Made by a program: the position numbers and the translations under genes. From Symsagittifera roscoffensis (Eukaryota; Xenacoelomorpha; Acoela; Convolutidae), in the NCBI RefSeq assembly GCF_963678635.1, contig NC_087063.1:58474759-58538758 (forward strand): DNA of 64,000 bases. Direction: 5' to 3'. Shown here one piece after another: positions 1 through 21,279 of this stretch. Positions within the stretch are counted from its first letter, which is position 1, and each line of letters opens with the position of its first letter. Under the pieces are notes generated by a model, which made no database searches, was not told where the DNA came from, and saw only the letters and a program-made list of their open reading frames with translations.

Positions 1-271
1 CGGTTCGACTCCCAGACAATGCTAGTTTTTGCGATAAAAGTTTAAAAAAAGTTTTTTATTTTCTGTTTTTTTGCCTTGTTTTAAAACATGTTTTAAGACA
101 TTCCCAACCCTGATTTGAACCCCTATGAGTGTTCTTTGAGGTATCTTAAACTGTGCTTACAACGCAAATACACCGCGGTTCCTTCCCTTTCCCTGATAGT
201 GGCTGAGAGGGATGAGAATTTAATAATCAGTCACAGAAATTAGTTTTCTATGATTAATCTACAAGACTGAC
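1..271. other. Intron of the USP gene, no exon seen
   Basis: Follows the GTCAGT donor at 270-271. It is AT-rich, with homopolymer runs and a few tRNA-like B-box strings (see rejected items). I see no exon that would carry the next expected CPNC motif, so the next USP exon is off the left edge. Confidence 0.6.
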
Positions 272-11010
<10,739 letters not shown>

Positions 11011-11350
11011 GTCACATCTAGAAAAAAGTAGACAGTTTTAACTCTAAAAAGTATCTGAATGATTTAAACTATTATTATCAAGCGATGCAATAATTGGACC
11101 GAACATGTCATCCCTAGAGACAGAAAACTATGAATTACTGCGGATTTATCAGGAAAAAAATAGCAAATTCTATCATTAAAAATTCACTTTCAACGTGAAA
11201 TTCAATTTATATCTTCGATTAAAACTTGGAACCACAAAATATTGGAAAACCCAAAGTAATGATTTTTTGAATAGCGATCAGAGCAGTTTAACTTCTTTGG
11301 AAACAAAGTAGTTACTTGAAGATATTATTTACTGAAAAAGTAGTTACTGA
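11011..11350. other. Upstream region of the USP gene, partly duplicated downstream
   Basis: AT-rich, about 340 bp upstream of the proposed USP start. From about 11170 it is a diverged copy of 14435-14592. No clear promoter element is visible. Confidence 0.35.
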
Positions 11351-12370
11351 TCGAACGCCTACACACTGAATGTCTCAACCTTCCCGTAACACAACACATG
11401 AACCTACTCTCTTCCCAATACTATGCAAGTTCCCATACAAAACCACCCCGGAAGGGCAATACTCGATATTACAAACCCCCAGGCAAATGAAACCCTTTTT
11501 GAAAAGCCACAATGCGGGTCTCCTGACTGACTTGATCGACCCTAACGAGTACATCGACAAGGGAGACAAACTCCATATACACAAAGAACTGCATATACGA
11601 GGGGTTTCCAATTACATCGAAACTGTTCCCAAACGTAAATACTCACTGAAAACCCCCACTTATCTCCCAAACTGAACTATCGCTGATTCGCAAAACCCGG
11701 TCCAGCCTAGCTCAACAACGCTCCGGTTATTCCCCCTTTATTCCTACCTCAGCAGACTTGACCCATGTGTCCTAAAAGGAGGCCCTGAGTGCTTCAACAC
11801 CCCTCGCCATCCCAGCCACCTCTTTCATGTCCCCAAAACCCTACTACAATCACAACTCTTTCACTCTGGTCTAACCCTGTGGAGGCTTCTGCTTTCCTCA
11901 GGCCGGATCAGCCTTCATGCAAATCAGTCGAGAATGCTCCGGATGACCAGTGTCGACTCAAAACTGGCTCATACCTTCGGCTATGAAACCAAAACGGTTC
12001 CTCTGTCTGGTGTTCCACAGATACGGTAAAGATGAAATTAGACACCATGACCGTAGCTTTGTTATCCTTTCCACGTTTGACGTGTTGTTGATTCGCCGAA
12101 CCAGGTGCCGCTACCAGAATCACAGATGTCTCAGTTACTGGAATCGCCCCTCTTCTTGCCAGAGGCACCCCAGCGGGGGCCGCAGAGAAACTTGGAAGAG
12201 ACTACATGAACAACCTTCCACTGGAAGTATTGAAAAATAACCCAACCAAGAAATCAACCTTCTTCCAAGAAGTATTGAACTAACGAACAAACCATTCAAC
12301 ACGAAAAAGAAAACCATTTATACTCAAAAATGACCAAAATGACGAAACTTTATGCGCTGCCCCTCGATGA
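11351..12370 (+). other. 1.02-kb compositionally foreign insertion, identity unknown
   Basis: The sequence up to 11350 and from 12371 on aligns, without interruption, to a diverged copy at about 14425-14700 ('gatcagagcagtttaacttc' on the left, 'aaattatattt' on the right). The intervening 1,020 bp are therefore an insertion in one copy. The insert is C-rich and clearly less AT-rich than its surroundings. Its plus strand has a 101-codon frame (11370-11675, MSQPSRNTTHEPTLF...). Further down, open stretches in two other frames end in an interval encoding GTPAGAAEKLGRDYMNNLP and then a stop near 12280, suggesting a decayed coding sequence. I do not recognise any of these frames. It could be a processed gene piece, a mobile element or an integrated virus-derived fragment. 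Confidence 0.4.
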
Positions 12371-12867
12371 GCAACACGCGGCAAAATTAATTTAAATTAT
12401 ATTTCATATTTCACGATAGTATATTTCAACTTTTGCATGCCATGTTTTGCGGAGTTCAAGCGAAGTAATATAAATAAAATTTGCCCCTTTTGGCGTGCGC
12501 TCCGCCCATAAATTTAGTGTATATTGGTGCCAAAGACTCTTTTAGAAAAACTTCTGGGTTGGTCAACCAAGAACGGATGTCATAACTTAATAAAATAATA
12601 CCAAAGAAGAGACTATTTGGAAAATTTTGAGGGAAAGGGCGCTGTCGCGTCTCCTTTTCGTTAGACAACTGCTTTTTAGGCGAGCTCAGACTATCAAATC
12701 TTATCTCTTTATGTTTCAATTGGATGGGAAAAAATTTTTTTTAAATCTGACTTTCGGAAAAGTAGAACAAATTTGACTGATTTTATTTTCATCTGACTTT
12801 ATTATGGCTATACTACCTATTGCATAATCCTAAAACTCAATCAAAAATAATTTGAAAATTTTTTTTA
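12371..12867. other. Gene-free spacer before the minisatellite
   Basis: AT-rich. The first 100 bp continue the sequence duplicated at 14590-14700. Nothing else recognised. Confidence 0.4.
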
Positions 12868-13846
12868 TTTCGGACCGCGTCACTGAAAGTGATCGGAAGG
12901 AACCATAGATTAGCATATACTTTTCGAACCGCGTCACTGAAAGTGATCGGAAGGAACCATATATCAGCATATACATTTCGGACCGCGTCACTGAAAGTGA
13001 TCGGAAGCAACCATATAGTAGCATATACTTTTCGGAACGCTTCACTGAAAAAGATCGGAAGAAACCAAAGATTAGCATATATATATATTTTTTTCGGACC
13101 GCGTCACTGAAAAAGACCGGAAGGAACCATAGATTAGCATATACTTTTCGGACCGCGTCACTGAAAGTGATCGGAAGGAACCATATAGTAGCATATACTT
13201 TTCGGAACGCTTCACTGAAAAAGATCGGAAGGAACCAAAGATTAGCATATATTTTTTTTCGGACCGCGTCACTGAAAGTGACCGGAAGGAACCATAGATT
13301 AGCATATACTTTTCGGACCGCGTCACTGAAAGTGATCGGAAGGAACCATAGATTAGCATATACTTTTCGGACCGCGTCACTGAAAGTGATCGGAAGGAAC
13401 CATAGATTAGCATATACTTTTCGGACCGCGTCACTGAAAGTGATCGAAAGGAACCATAGATTAGCATATACTTTTCGGACCGCGTCACTGAAAGAGATCG
13501 GAAGGAACCATAGATTAGCATACACTTTTCAGACCGCGTCACTAAAAGTAATCGGAAGGAACCATAGATTAGCATATACATTTCCGACCGCGTCACTGAG
13601 AATGATCGGAAGGAACCATAGACTAGCATATACTTTTCGGACCGCGTCACTGAAAGTGATCGGAAGGAACCATAGATTAGCATATACTTTTCGGAACGCG
13701 TCACTGAACGAGATCGGAAGGAACCATAGATTAGCATACACTTTTCGGACCGCGTCACTAAAAGTAATCGGAAGGAACCATAGATTAGCATATACTTTTC
13801 GGACCGCGTAACTGAAAGTGATAGGATGGAACCATAGATTAGCAAT
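12868..13846. repeat. 54-bp minisatellite, about 18 units
   Basis: Tandem repeat with the core cggaccgcgtcactgaaagt followed by gatcggaaggaaccatagat and tagcatatac. Most units are 54 bp; a few carry extra T or TA dinucleotides. Variants occur as higher-order blocks: 'cggaacgcttcactgaaaaa' recurs at 13034 and 13205, and 'cactaaaagtaatcgg' at 13540 and 13756. Because 54 is a multiple of 3, at least three frames stay open through many units, giving spurious long ORFs on both strands. It sits between the USP and KCTD3-like genes. Confidence 0.95.
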
Positions 13847-14946
13847 TGCTTTTTGCTGCCCAATCTTGACAACTTAAAGAAAAGCTCAAAGATGTTCAAG
13901 TTTATCATATTTAAGCCCTAATGGCAATGATTCGGATTCTCAGTGTCGAGGAAAACTGGTCTGTATATTTTCGGTTTTCACTAACTCATAAGCTTTGAAT
14001 TGAGGCTTTTCAATGTTTGAATTTAGTAGACTTTTCCGCTAGCGACAATTCAATTTTCAGAATCGAATCACAGTGGTTGGAAAACTGCTTATTGAACAAC
14101 AACGGTTAAGCTTCTTATAAATGCATAAACCTAAATATTTTGGTTCGTCTTCGGAAAAAGAACTCTACCAGCATTTGAAATGTCAAATTATACTTTGCTT
14201 TCTGCTCATGTTTTTGGCACCTTAAGCTTATCAGCCTGTCGCAAGCATTGCGAAAAACTGCTAAGCCCGTGTTTACTTTTGAGAGCTTTTCGATATATTG
14301 CGTTGCGATGAATTGTACAACGATAACTCGATCAACAATATAATTCGATATATTGCCAAAACTAATACATAACAATTATAGTTTTTGTAGCAACTATTTC
14401 CCGCAACAACATACCTTTATCATCAGCGAGAATTGCGACGAATTCACTTTCAACACAAAATTTAATTTGAATCTTTAGAAATTGGAACCACCGATTAGAA
14501 ATTGGAACCACAAATTATTAGAAAGCCGAAATGAATGATTTTTTGAATAGCGATCAGAGCAGTTTAACTTCTCTGGAAAGAAAGTAGTTACTGAAAAACA
14601 AGCTGCAAAACTAACTATAAATTATATTTAATATTTCCACATTGTATATTCCAACTATTACATGTCATGTTCCGCGGATTTCAAGTTAAAGAACTTCACA
14701 AAGAGTCCGTATATCAAAGTATTATGATGTTACGGCTTACGTCATAGCACCAAGAAAATGACGTGTTTCGTAAATCTAAGTAAATTGCTCATTGCAATAA
14801 CATAGCCTTCAAGTTAATTCGAAATTGTAATACTATTAGGTTAAGCTACATTCAGCTGGATAAACTATCCAGAAAAATATGATCATTTTTAGAGTATTCA
14901 CCTTAGATCTATTTTCAAAAAATATAAAAATTGAATAAAGTGACAT
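13847..14946. other. Gene-free spacer downstream of the KCTD3-like gene
   Basis: Contains the second, uninterrupted copy (about 14425-14700) of the sequence that flanks the 11351-12370 insertion. Short frames here show no recognisable domain. It would include the 3' UTR of the KCTD3-like gene; no canonical AATAAA is evident close to its stop. Confidence 0.4.
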
Positions 14947-16929
14947 TCAAGGTTCTTCCTGAGATAAGTCATAGTTGTCCAACATTTTCAAAATGTCGTC
15001 AATAGTTGGGTGATTTGTCCTTTGTGGGTACAATTCATTTGGCACAGTAGGATAAAATGACCTCGGATTTTTGATTGCCCTGACTTGATGTTGCATGTCT
15101 CCAGTACAGTTAATCATTGATTCTCTATTGTAATTAAGTTGAGAATTCAAATTGGACGAAACGAGAGAATACGGGTCTCCAATTGGGTTATGGACATTGT
15201 TATGGCTCGTATTAGGTCTCATCGCCGCCAGATTCCATACTTGTATGGTCCCATTTTTATGTCCAGTGAAAACATACTGAGTAGGATCTCCAACTCGTCG
15301 CCACTCTTCCGTAATGGAAAAACAGTTTATCGGACTACTATCAACCGATTCTATCTTATGCACGCATTCTCCGGTCATTGCCGAAATAACAAACATTTCC
15401 GTCGCCTCGGGTGTTATTTTTTGTAGATACCAAACTTGAGAACCTGACAACATATGAGGGCCTATAGGGTTAGCCGCGACGTAATCGTGACTCGAAAAAT
15501 TTGGCTCCAGGTGCAACATCTTGAAACTAGTCAAAGGCATCGGTAGAGGGTTTTTAGACAGGAGTCCTCTAAACCTGCTGACTTGCCAGCATCTGACATG
15601 GTTAAAGTCGGCACAATTTGAGATCAAATGATTTTCAGCAAGAAGGATTTTAATCACAGGAGATCTATGGACTGCGAAACTAAATAGAAGCTGGGGTCCT
15701 TGTCCTATCGTTTCAGCATGTTCTGAAATCAATTTGACTCGGCCACTAGCAGTTCCATAGGCTATCTCGAAGTAAAACTGGTTTTCCATAGCACCCAGAT
15801 CAATAACGTTGTTGCTTGTCGCCAATCGAACATTCAAAGCTGTGATCGCGTCATTTTCTTGATCATGATAAAGATCAGTCAGTATTATCTTATTGTCCTC
15901 CAGCCTTACAGGTAAAGTTTCGGCGTTGAAATACCGAATGATTCCGTTCTTATGGCCGAAAAACATCATTGGTCCACATTCGTCGAAACTAGAAATTGGC
16001 TCTACCTTCTGCTGCTGGAAGTCCCGGGAGTAATGCCAAACAGCGAAGGACCCTTCATTATTTAAAGTCACAACTTGACGTCGACCGGCGAAAACAAGCG
16101 CCGTTACATTCGGAAAAAGTGAGAACTTTCCTACAAAGGAAACTGGACTAATTTGGGTGCTGTCCAAATCTACAGACTGTTTCCAAATCAGAAGATCCCA
16201 TTGGTTAGTCACACATGCAACTATCAATTGTTCTGACCTTTCTTCTCGCGATGACTGTTTTAAACTCTTAAGAGCGAGGAAAGAAGGTTTGCCATCGGGA
16301 ATTGGCTGCAGCCAAGTCACAAATGTATTATTCGGACAAGCCTCGCCGCTGAATTGCCGAGTTGAGTAACAGGCTATTTTTGATGCGTATGCAACAGCTA
16401 TCCATTTATCTGTAGCACAAAGTGCTAAAACTTCTTCATTTCTGGACCTTGGCGCCAAATCTTCCGTATCAGTCCAATCATTAATGGGAAAGTTGTTTTC
16501 CATTGGTGGTATTATACCACAGAACGCTAAGTTTCCACACGTTGAACTTTTTAGCTGCTTGCATACTTTAAGTCGATCCATTAAAGGTTGAACGCCGTAG
16601 AAATCGGCTTCATTTAGCATATCATCAATATCAACCCCATTTAGCCGGATGCGTTTCGTCCTCAGAAAGGCGAGGATTTTTTCAAATAGAATAGGACAGC
16701 GATCAACAAAAATTGCCCCATTCTCATCACGTGTCGAGGGCAGTCCATCTGAAATAATTCTCGACAGAAAACTATCAGTCTTTGTATTTCTCAACGTCTG
16801 CGCTGAAGTCACGAAAAGTTTTCCTCCGACATTGAGACGAACTATCTTGGACAATTCCAATTCAGTTATTAGCGAACCATCACTGCTTGTTTGAGTTTCA
16901 GCTGATTTGGTTTCTTTCACGTTTGCCAT
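14947..16929 (-). CDS. KCTD3: BTB/POZ and WD40-repeat protein, KCTD3/SHKBP1 family
   Basis: Single uninterrupted frame of 660 codons with ATG at 16929. Residues about 30-120 form a T1-type BTB domain (RLNVGGKLFVTSAQTLR, GAIFVDRCPILFEKILAFLR, EADFYGVQPLMDRL). The family-specific SSCG-like stretch SSTCGNLAFCGIIPP follows, then WD40-like repeats to the C-terminus (for example FTGHKNGTIQVWNLAAM). In vertebrates KCTD3 supports HCN3 channel surface expression and SHKBP1 acts in receptor turnover; the role here is unknown. The length is slightly below the 700-800 residues usual in the family. Vertebrate relatives have many introns, so the intronless state may reflect retroposition or lineage intron loss. 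No A-tail is visible after the stop. A second, broken copy lies at 26452-28180. Confidence 0.85.
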   Translation of the reverse strand: MANVKETKSAETQTSSDGSLITELELSKIVRLNVGGKLFVTSAQTLRNTKTDSFLSRIISDGLPSTRDENGAIFVDRCPILFEKILAFLRTKRIRLNGVDIDDMLNEADFYGVQPLMDRLKVCKQLKSSTCGNLAFCGIIPPMENNFPINDWTDTEDLAPRSRNEEVLALCATDKWIAVAYASKIACYSTRQFSGEACPNNTFVTWLQPIPDGKPSFLALKSLKQSSREERSEQLIVACVTNQWDLLIWKQSVDLDSTQISPVSFVGKFSLFPNVTALVFAGRRQVVTLNNEGSFAVWHYSRDFQQQKVEPISSFDECGPMMFFGHKNGIIRYFNAETLPVRLEDNKIILTDLYHDQENDAITALNVRLATSNNVIDLGAMENQFYFEIAYGTASGRVKLISEHAETIGQGPQLLFSFAVHRSPVIKILLAENHLISNCADFNHVRCWQVSRFRGLLSKNPLPMPLTSFKMLHLEPNFSSHDYVAANPIGPHMLSGSQVWYLQKITPEATEMFVISAMTGECVHKIESVDSSPINCFSITEEWRRVGDPTQYVFTGHKNGTIQVWNLAAMRPNTSHNNVHNPIGDPYSLVSSNLNSQLNYNRESMINCTGDMQHQVRAIKNPRSFYPTVPNELYPQRTNHPTIDDILKMLDNYDLSQEEP

Positions 16930-17591
16930 TTTTTTTACAGCTTTTTAAATCATTTTGCCTATCTAAGACCAATTCATCTGAAAACAATAGCAATAAAAAC
17001 TTTCCATTGAGGCTAATAAAGGGTGTTTCAGAGAGACAAAAGCGAACGCCTTCGAGCTGTTACCTACGAGCCGCCCAGACCTACTATGACCCATTAAATA
17101 ATACTCGCCATAAAACTTGATCTACGGTTCTATAACAGCTATTGTTATGCTTTATTTTGGTTATGATTTGTCTATCGGCAATGATTTGTCAATAGGCTGG
17201 AGCTGCTATGAAATTGTTGGCAGTGCTTCATTATCGGGCAATCAAATGCAAAATTTACACAGGATTTCCACTGACTCATTAAAAAAGCTAAAAATTATTC
17301 ATTACAGCTGTATTGTATCAATCTTAATAGATAAACATACAAATAGTTCAGAGTAGAAACATGGACTATTCTGATGATAGAGGTGCCGAATGATGGAAAA
17401 TTTTCAACCAATTAGATTCCTTAGACTTTCTCGTTCGTTGAATGGTTTTTGGTGATTTATTACAATAGGTGGTAGGTTCAATTTGAATAGCTGGATCGCT
17501 ATTTGTTTTTAATTCTAATTATTTCTATTTGTAATTTGTTTCAAAAGCCAAATTTTCTGGTAAAAGTGTAAACTTTGAAGTTTTGAATAGC
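16930..17591. other. Upstream region of the KCTD3-like gene, included in the large duplication
   Basis: AT-rich with no recognised gene. It is almost identical to 28181-28844, the region upstream of the pseudogene copy. Divergent short frames in it are the same in both copies and look like by-products. Confidence 0.5.
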
Positions 17592-20500
17592 ATAAATCGT
17601 AAATGAATTTGACAAAAAAAATTTTTTTTTCAAATTTTTTGATTTCTTATGGCGCTAAAAAACTCCATAAACTAATTTTACTCAAGTAAAAGTGAGTTTT
17701 CACGGCCGTTTTTTCTCGACACTGGCCACACTTTTTTGAATTTTTTAAATTTGTTCGAATCGCGACTGAAAGTTCTTTATTATGACATATCACGCAAGCC
17801 AGACGGATGATTATTTGTGATAATTGATTTTGCGTGGAAAATACAAAGGTAGAAAAAATAACTAAAACGCCCAAACACAAAGTTCCTGCCTATTATTCAA
17901 ATGGTCGGAACAATAAGGAGAAATTGATTTGAGGGCAAGTTTTGCTCTACAATTCGTGCAGATATCGAATAATTTTTTTGTTTTGTTTTTCAATTTTTTA
18001 AAATTGATATCCTCAAGGTATTACATTTTTCCAATGCTTTTTGATCTGACACTTATTAGAAATTCTATTTTGTGCTTTTTTTTCTCTTTGCAGTCGGTCA
18101 AATTTTGTCTTGATAGCCTGAATTTGTTTACCGAAATCGCAAATTTCTAGATTTCTTTGGCAAAATAAACTTCCAACAATCAGCCCTCTCATCAACAGGG
18201 ACGCCACCGTAAAAACACGGACAGCACGTTGCTGTATCCGTGGCACAGAATGTTCCGGCCAATGATAACAATGAAAAAAAAGATCGAAATAAAATCATAA
18301 AATCAAAAAAAAATATTAATTTAATTCAAAACTTTCTTTCACTTTTTTCGCCCACTTTTCGATTGTTTTTTTTTATTATGGGACAATTCAGTTAGGTAAA
18401 GCCCTGGTGAAAGTAGAGGTCATTTGAGATGAACTTATGTTGAATTGCACTAGAATTGAATTGAAAGTTCAGTGTGGTTCGTTTAGTTTCGAGTGATTTA
18501 ATCTCAAAAACCTTTTCGATTTTCTTTGGAATCCAAATCACAGGTAAAAAATAATTTAATGTGACCTCGTATTCAGAAAGCGCTACCAAGTAAGAAACGC
18601 TACCAAAATTAAAAAGAGAGTAGGGAAATCAGTTTACTGTGCATTTAACACGGAATGCTTCTTTTTATTTTTTGCTTGTTTGAAGTGTTTAGTTTCTTTA
18701 ATACATAGTAACTTCAACTTGATGAAACAATACAAAAATTCAAACAAGGATAGCCGGTTGCTGTACAGAGTTTTTTTGCGTGGTGTGATAAAAAAAGATG
18801 CCATAGTAAAATAGGCCAAACGGAAAACAAATTTTGTACGAAACGAAACAATAAATCGTAAATGAATTTGACAAAAAAAAATTTTTTTTCAAATTTTTTT
18901 ATTTCCTATGGCGCTAAAAAACTCCATAAACTAATTTTACTCAAGTAAAAGTGAGTTTTCACGGCCGTTTTTTCTCGACACTGGCAACACTTTTTCGAAT
19001 TTTTTAAATTTGTTCGAATCGCGACTGAAAGTTCTTTATTATGACATATCACGCAAGCCAGACGGATGATTATTTATGATAATTGATTTTGCGTGGAAAA
19101 TACAAAGGTAGAAAAAATAACTAAAACGACCAAACACAAAGTTCCTGCCTATTATTCAAATGGTCGGAACAAGAAGGAGAAATTGATTTGAGGGCAAGTT
19201 TTGCTCTACAATTCGTGCAGATATCGAATAATTTTTTTGTTTTGTTTTTCAATTTTTTAAAATTGATATCCTCAAGGTAATAAATTTTTCCAATGCTTTT
19301 TGATCTGACACTTATTAGAAATTCTATTTTGTGCTTATTTTTCTCTTTGCAGTCGGTCAAATTTTGTCTTGATAGCCTGAATTTGTTTACCGAAATCGCA
19401 AATTTCTAGATTTCTTTGGCAAAATAAACTTCCAACAATCAGCCCTCTCATCAACAGGGACGCCACCGTAAAAACACGGACAGCACGTTGCTGTATCCGT
19501 GGCACAAAATGTTCCGGCCAATGATAACAATGAAAAATTAGATCGAAATAAAATCATAAAATAAAAAAATATATTAATTTAATTCAAAACTTTCTTTCAC
19601 TTTTTTCGCCCACTTTTCGATTGTTTTTTTTATTATGGGACAATTCAGTTAGGTAAAGCCCTGGTGTAAGTAGAGGTCATTTGAGATGAACTTATGTTGA
19701 ATTGCACTAGAATTGAATTGAAAGTTCAGTGTGGTTCGTTTAGTTTCGAGTGATTTAATCTCAAAAACCTTTTCGATTTTCTTTGGAATCCAAATCACAG
19801 GTAAAAAATAATTTAATGTGACCTCGTATTCAGAAAGCGCTACCAAGTAAGAAACGCTACCAAAATTAAAAAGAGAGTAGGGAAATCAGTTTACTGTGCA
19901 TTTAACACGGAATGCTTCTTTTTATTTTTTGCTTGTTTGAAGTGTTTAGTTTCTTTAATATATAGTAACTTCAACTTGATGAAACAATACAAAAATTCAA
20001 ACAAGGATAGCCGGTTGCTGTACAGAGTTTTTTTGCATGGTGTGATAAAAAAAGATGCCATAGTAAAATAGGCCAAACGGAAAACAAATTTTGTACGAAA
20101 CGAAACAATAAATCGTAAATGAATTTGACAAAAAAAAAATTTTTTTTCAAATTTTTTGATTTCCTATGGCGCTAAAAAACTCCATAAACTAATTTTACTC
20201 AAGTAAAAGTGAGTTTTCACGGCCGTTTTTTCTCGACACTGGCAACACTTTTTTGAATTTTTTAAATTTGTTCGAATCGCGACTGAAAGTTCTTTATTAT
20301 GACATATCACGCAAGCCAGACGGATGATTATTTATGATAATTGATTTTGCGTGGAAAATACAAAGGTAGAAAAAATAACTAAAACGCCCAAACACAAAGT
20401 TCCTGCCTATTATTCAAATGGTCGGAACAAGAAGGAGAAATTGATTTGAGGGCAAGTTTTGCTCTACAATTCGTGCAGATATCGAATAATTTTTTTGTTT

Positions 20501-21279
20501 TGTTTTTCAATTTTTTAAAATTGATATCCTCAAGGTAATAAATTTTTCCAATGCTTTTTGATCTGACACTTATTAGAAATTCTATTTTGTGCTTATTTTT
20601 CTCTTTGCAGTCGGTCAAATTTTGTCTTGATAGCCTGAATTTGTTTACCGAAATCGCAAATTTCTAGATTTCTTTGGCAAAATAAACTTCCAACAATCAG
20701 CCCTCTCATCAACAGGGACGCCACCGTAAAAACACGGACAGCACGTTGCTGTATCCGTGGCACAAAATGTTCCGGCCAATGATAACAATGAAAAATTAGA
20801 TCGAAATAAAATCATAAAATAAAAAAATATATTAATTTAATTCAAAACTTTCTTTCACTTTTTTCGCCCACTTTTCGATTGTTTTTTTTATTATGGGACA
20901 ATTCAGTTAGGTAAAGCCCTGGTGTAAGTAGAGGTCATTTGAGATGAACTTATGTTGAATTGCACTAGAATTGAATTGAAAGTTCAGTGTGGTTCGTTTA
21001 GTTTCGAGTGATTTAATCTCAAAAACCTTTTCGATTTTCTTTGGAATCCAAATCACAGGTAAAAAATAATTTAATGTGACCTCGTATTCAGAAAGCGCTA
21101 CCAAGTAAGAAACGCTACCAAAATTAAAAAGAGAGTAGGGAAATCAGTTTACTGTGCATTTAACACGGAATGCTTCTTTTTATTTTTTGCTTGTTTGAAG
21201 TGTTTAGTTTCTTTAATACATAGTAACTTCAACTTGATGAAACAATACAAAAATTCAAACAAGGATAGCCGGTTGCTGT
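17592..21279. repeat. Three tandem copies of a ~1.26-kb AT-rich unit
   Basis: Units start at 'ataaatcgtaaatgaatttg' at 17592, 18851 and 20108 (periods 1259 and 1257 bp). The third is cut short near 21279, where sequence shared with 30458 onward begins. Copies are nearly identical, so the array is recent. Each unit holds one 'TGGTCGGAA' repeat, one GC-richer imperfect hairpin (18216-18242, 19475-19501, 20733-20759), and a stretch ending in 'gccggttgctgt'. Short minus-strand frames of 61, 65 and 79 codons recur in every unit but resemble nothing known and have no conserved-protein character. Confidence 0.92.

Noticed and set aside
1-30. Possible tRNA 3' end (ggttcgactccc near the left edge) and a B-box-like string at 103-122
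   Set aside because: The T-stem has a mismatch, the rest would be outside the window, and no matching A box is visible for the second string. Too little to call.
12868-13846. CRISPR-like array
   Set aside because: No separate repeats and spacers: the whole 54-bp unit is repeated, and the setting is an animal genome.
12830-13908. Long ORFs on both strands (up to 278 codons) across the minisatellite
   Set aside because: They are by-products of a 54-bp repeat without stops. The frames encode monotonous 18-residue repeats on both strands with no flanking gene structure.
18392-21104. Recurring 61-, 65- and 79-codon minus-strand ORFs in the 1.26-kb units
   Set aside because: Identity between units follows from recent tandem duplication. 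Composition is that of AT-rich noncoding DNA, and the frames are not preserved in the diverged fourth unit.
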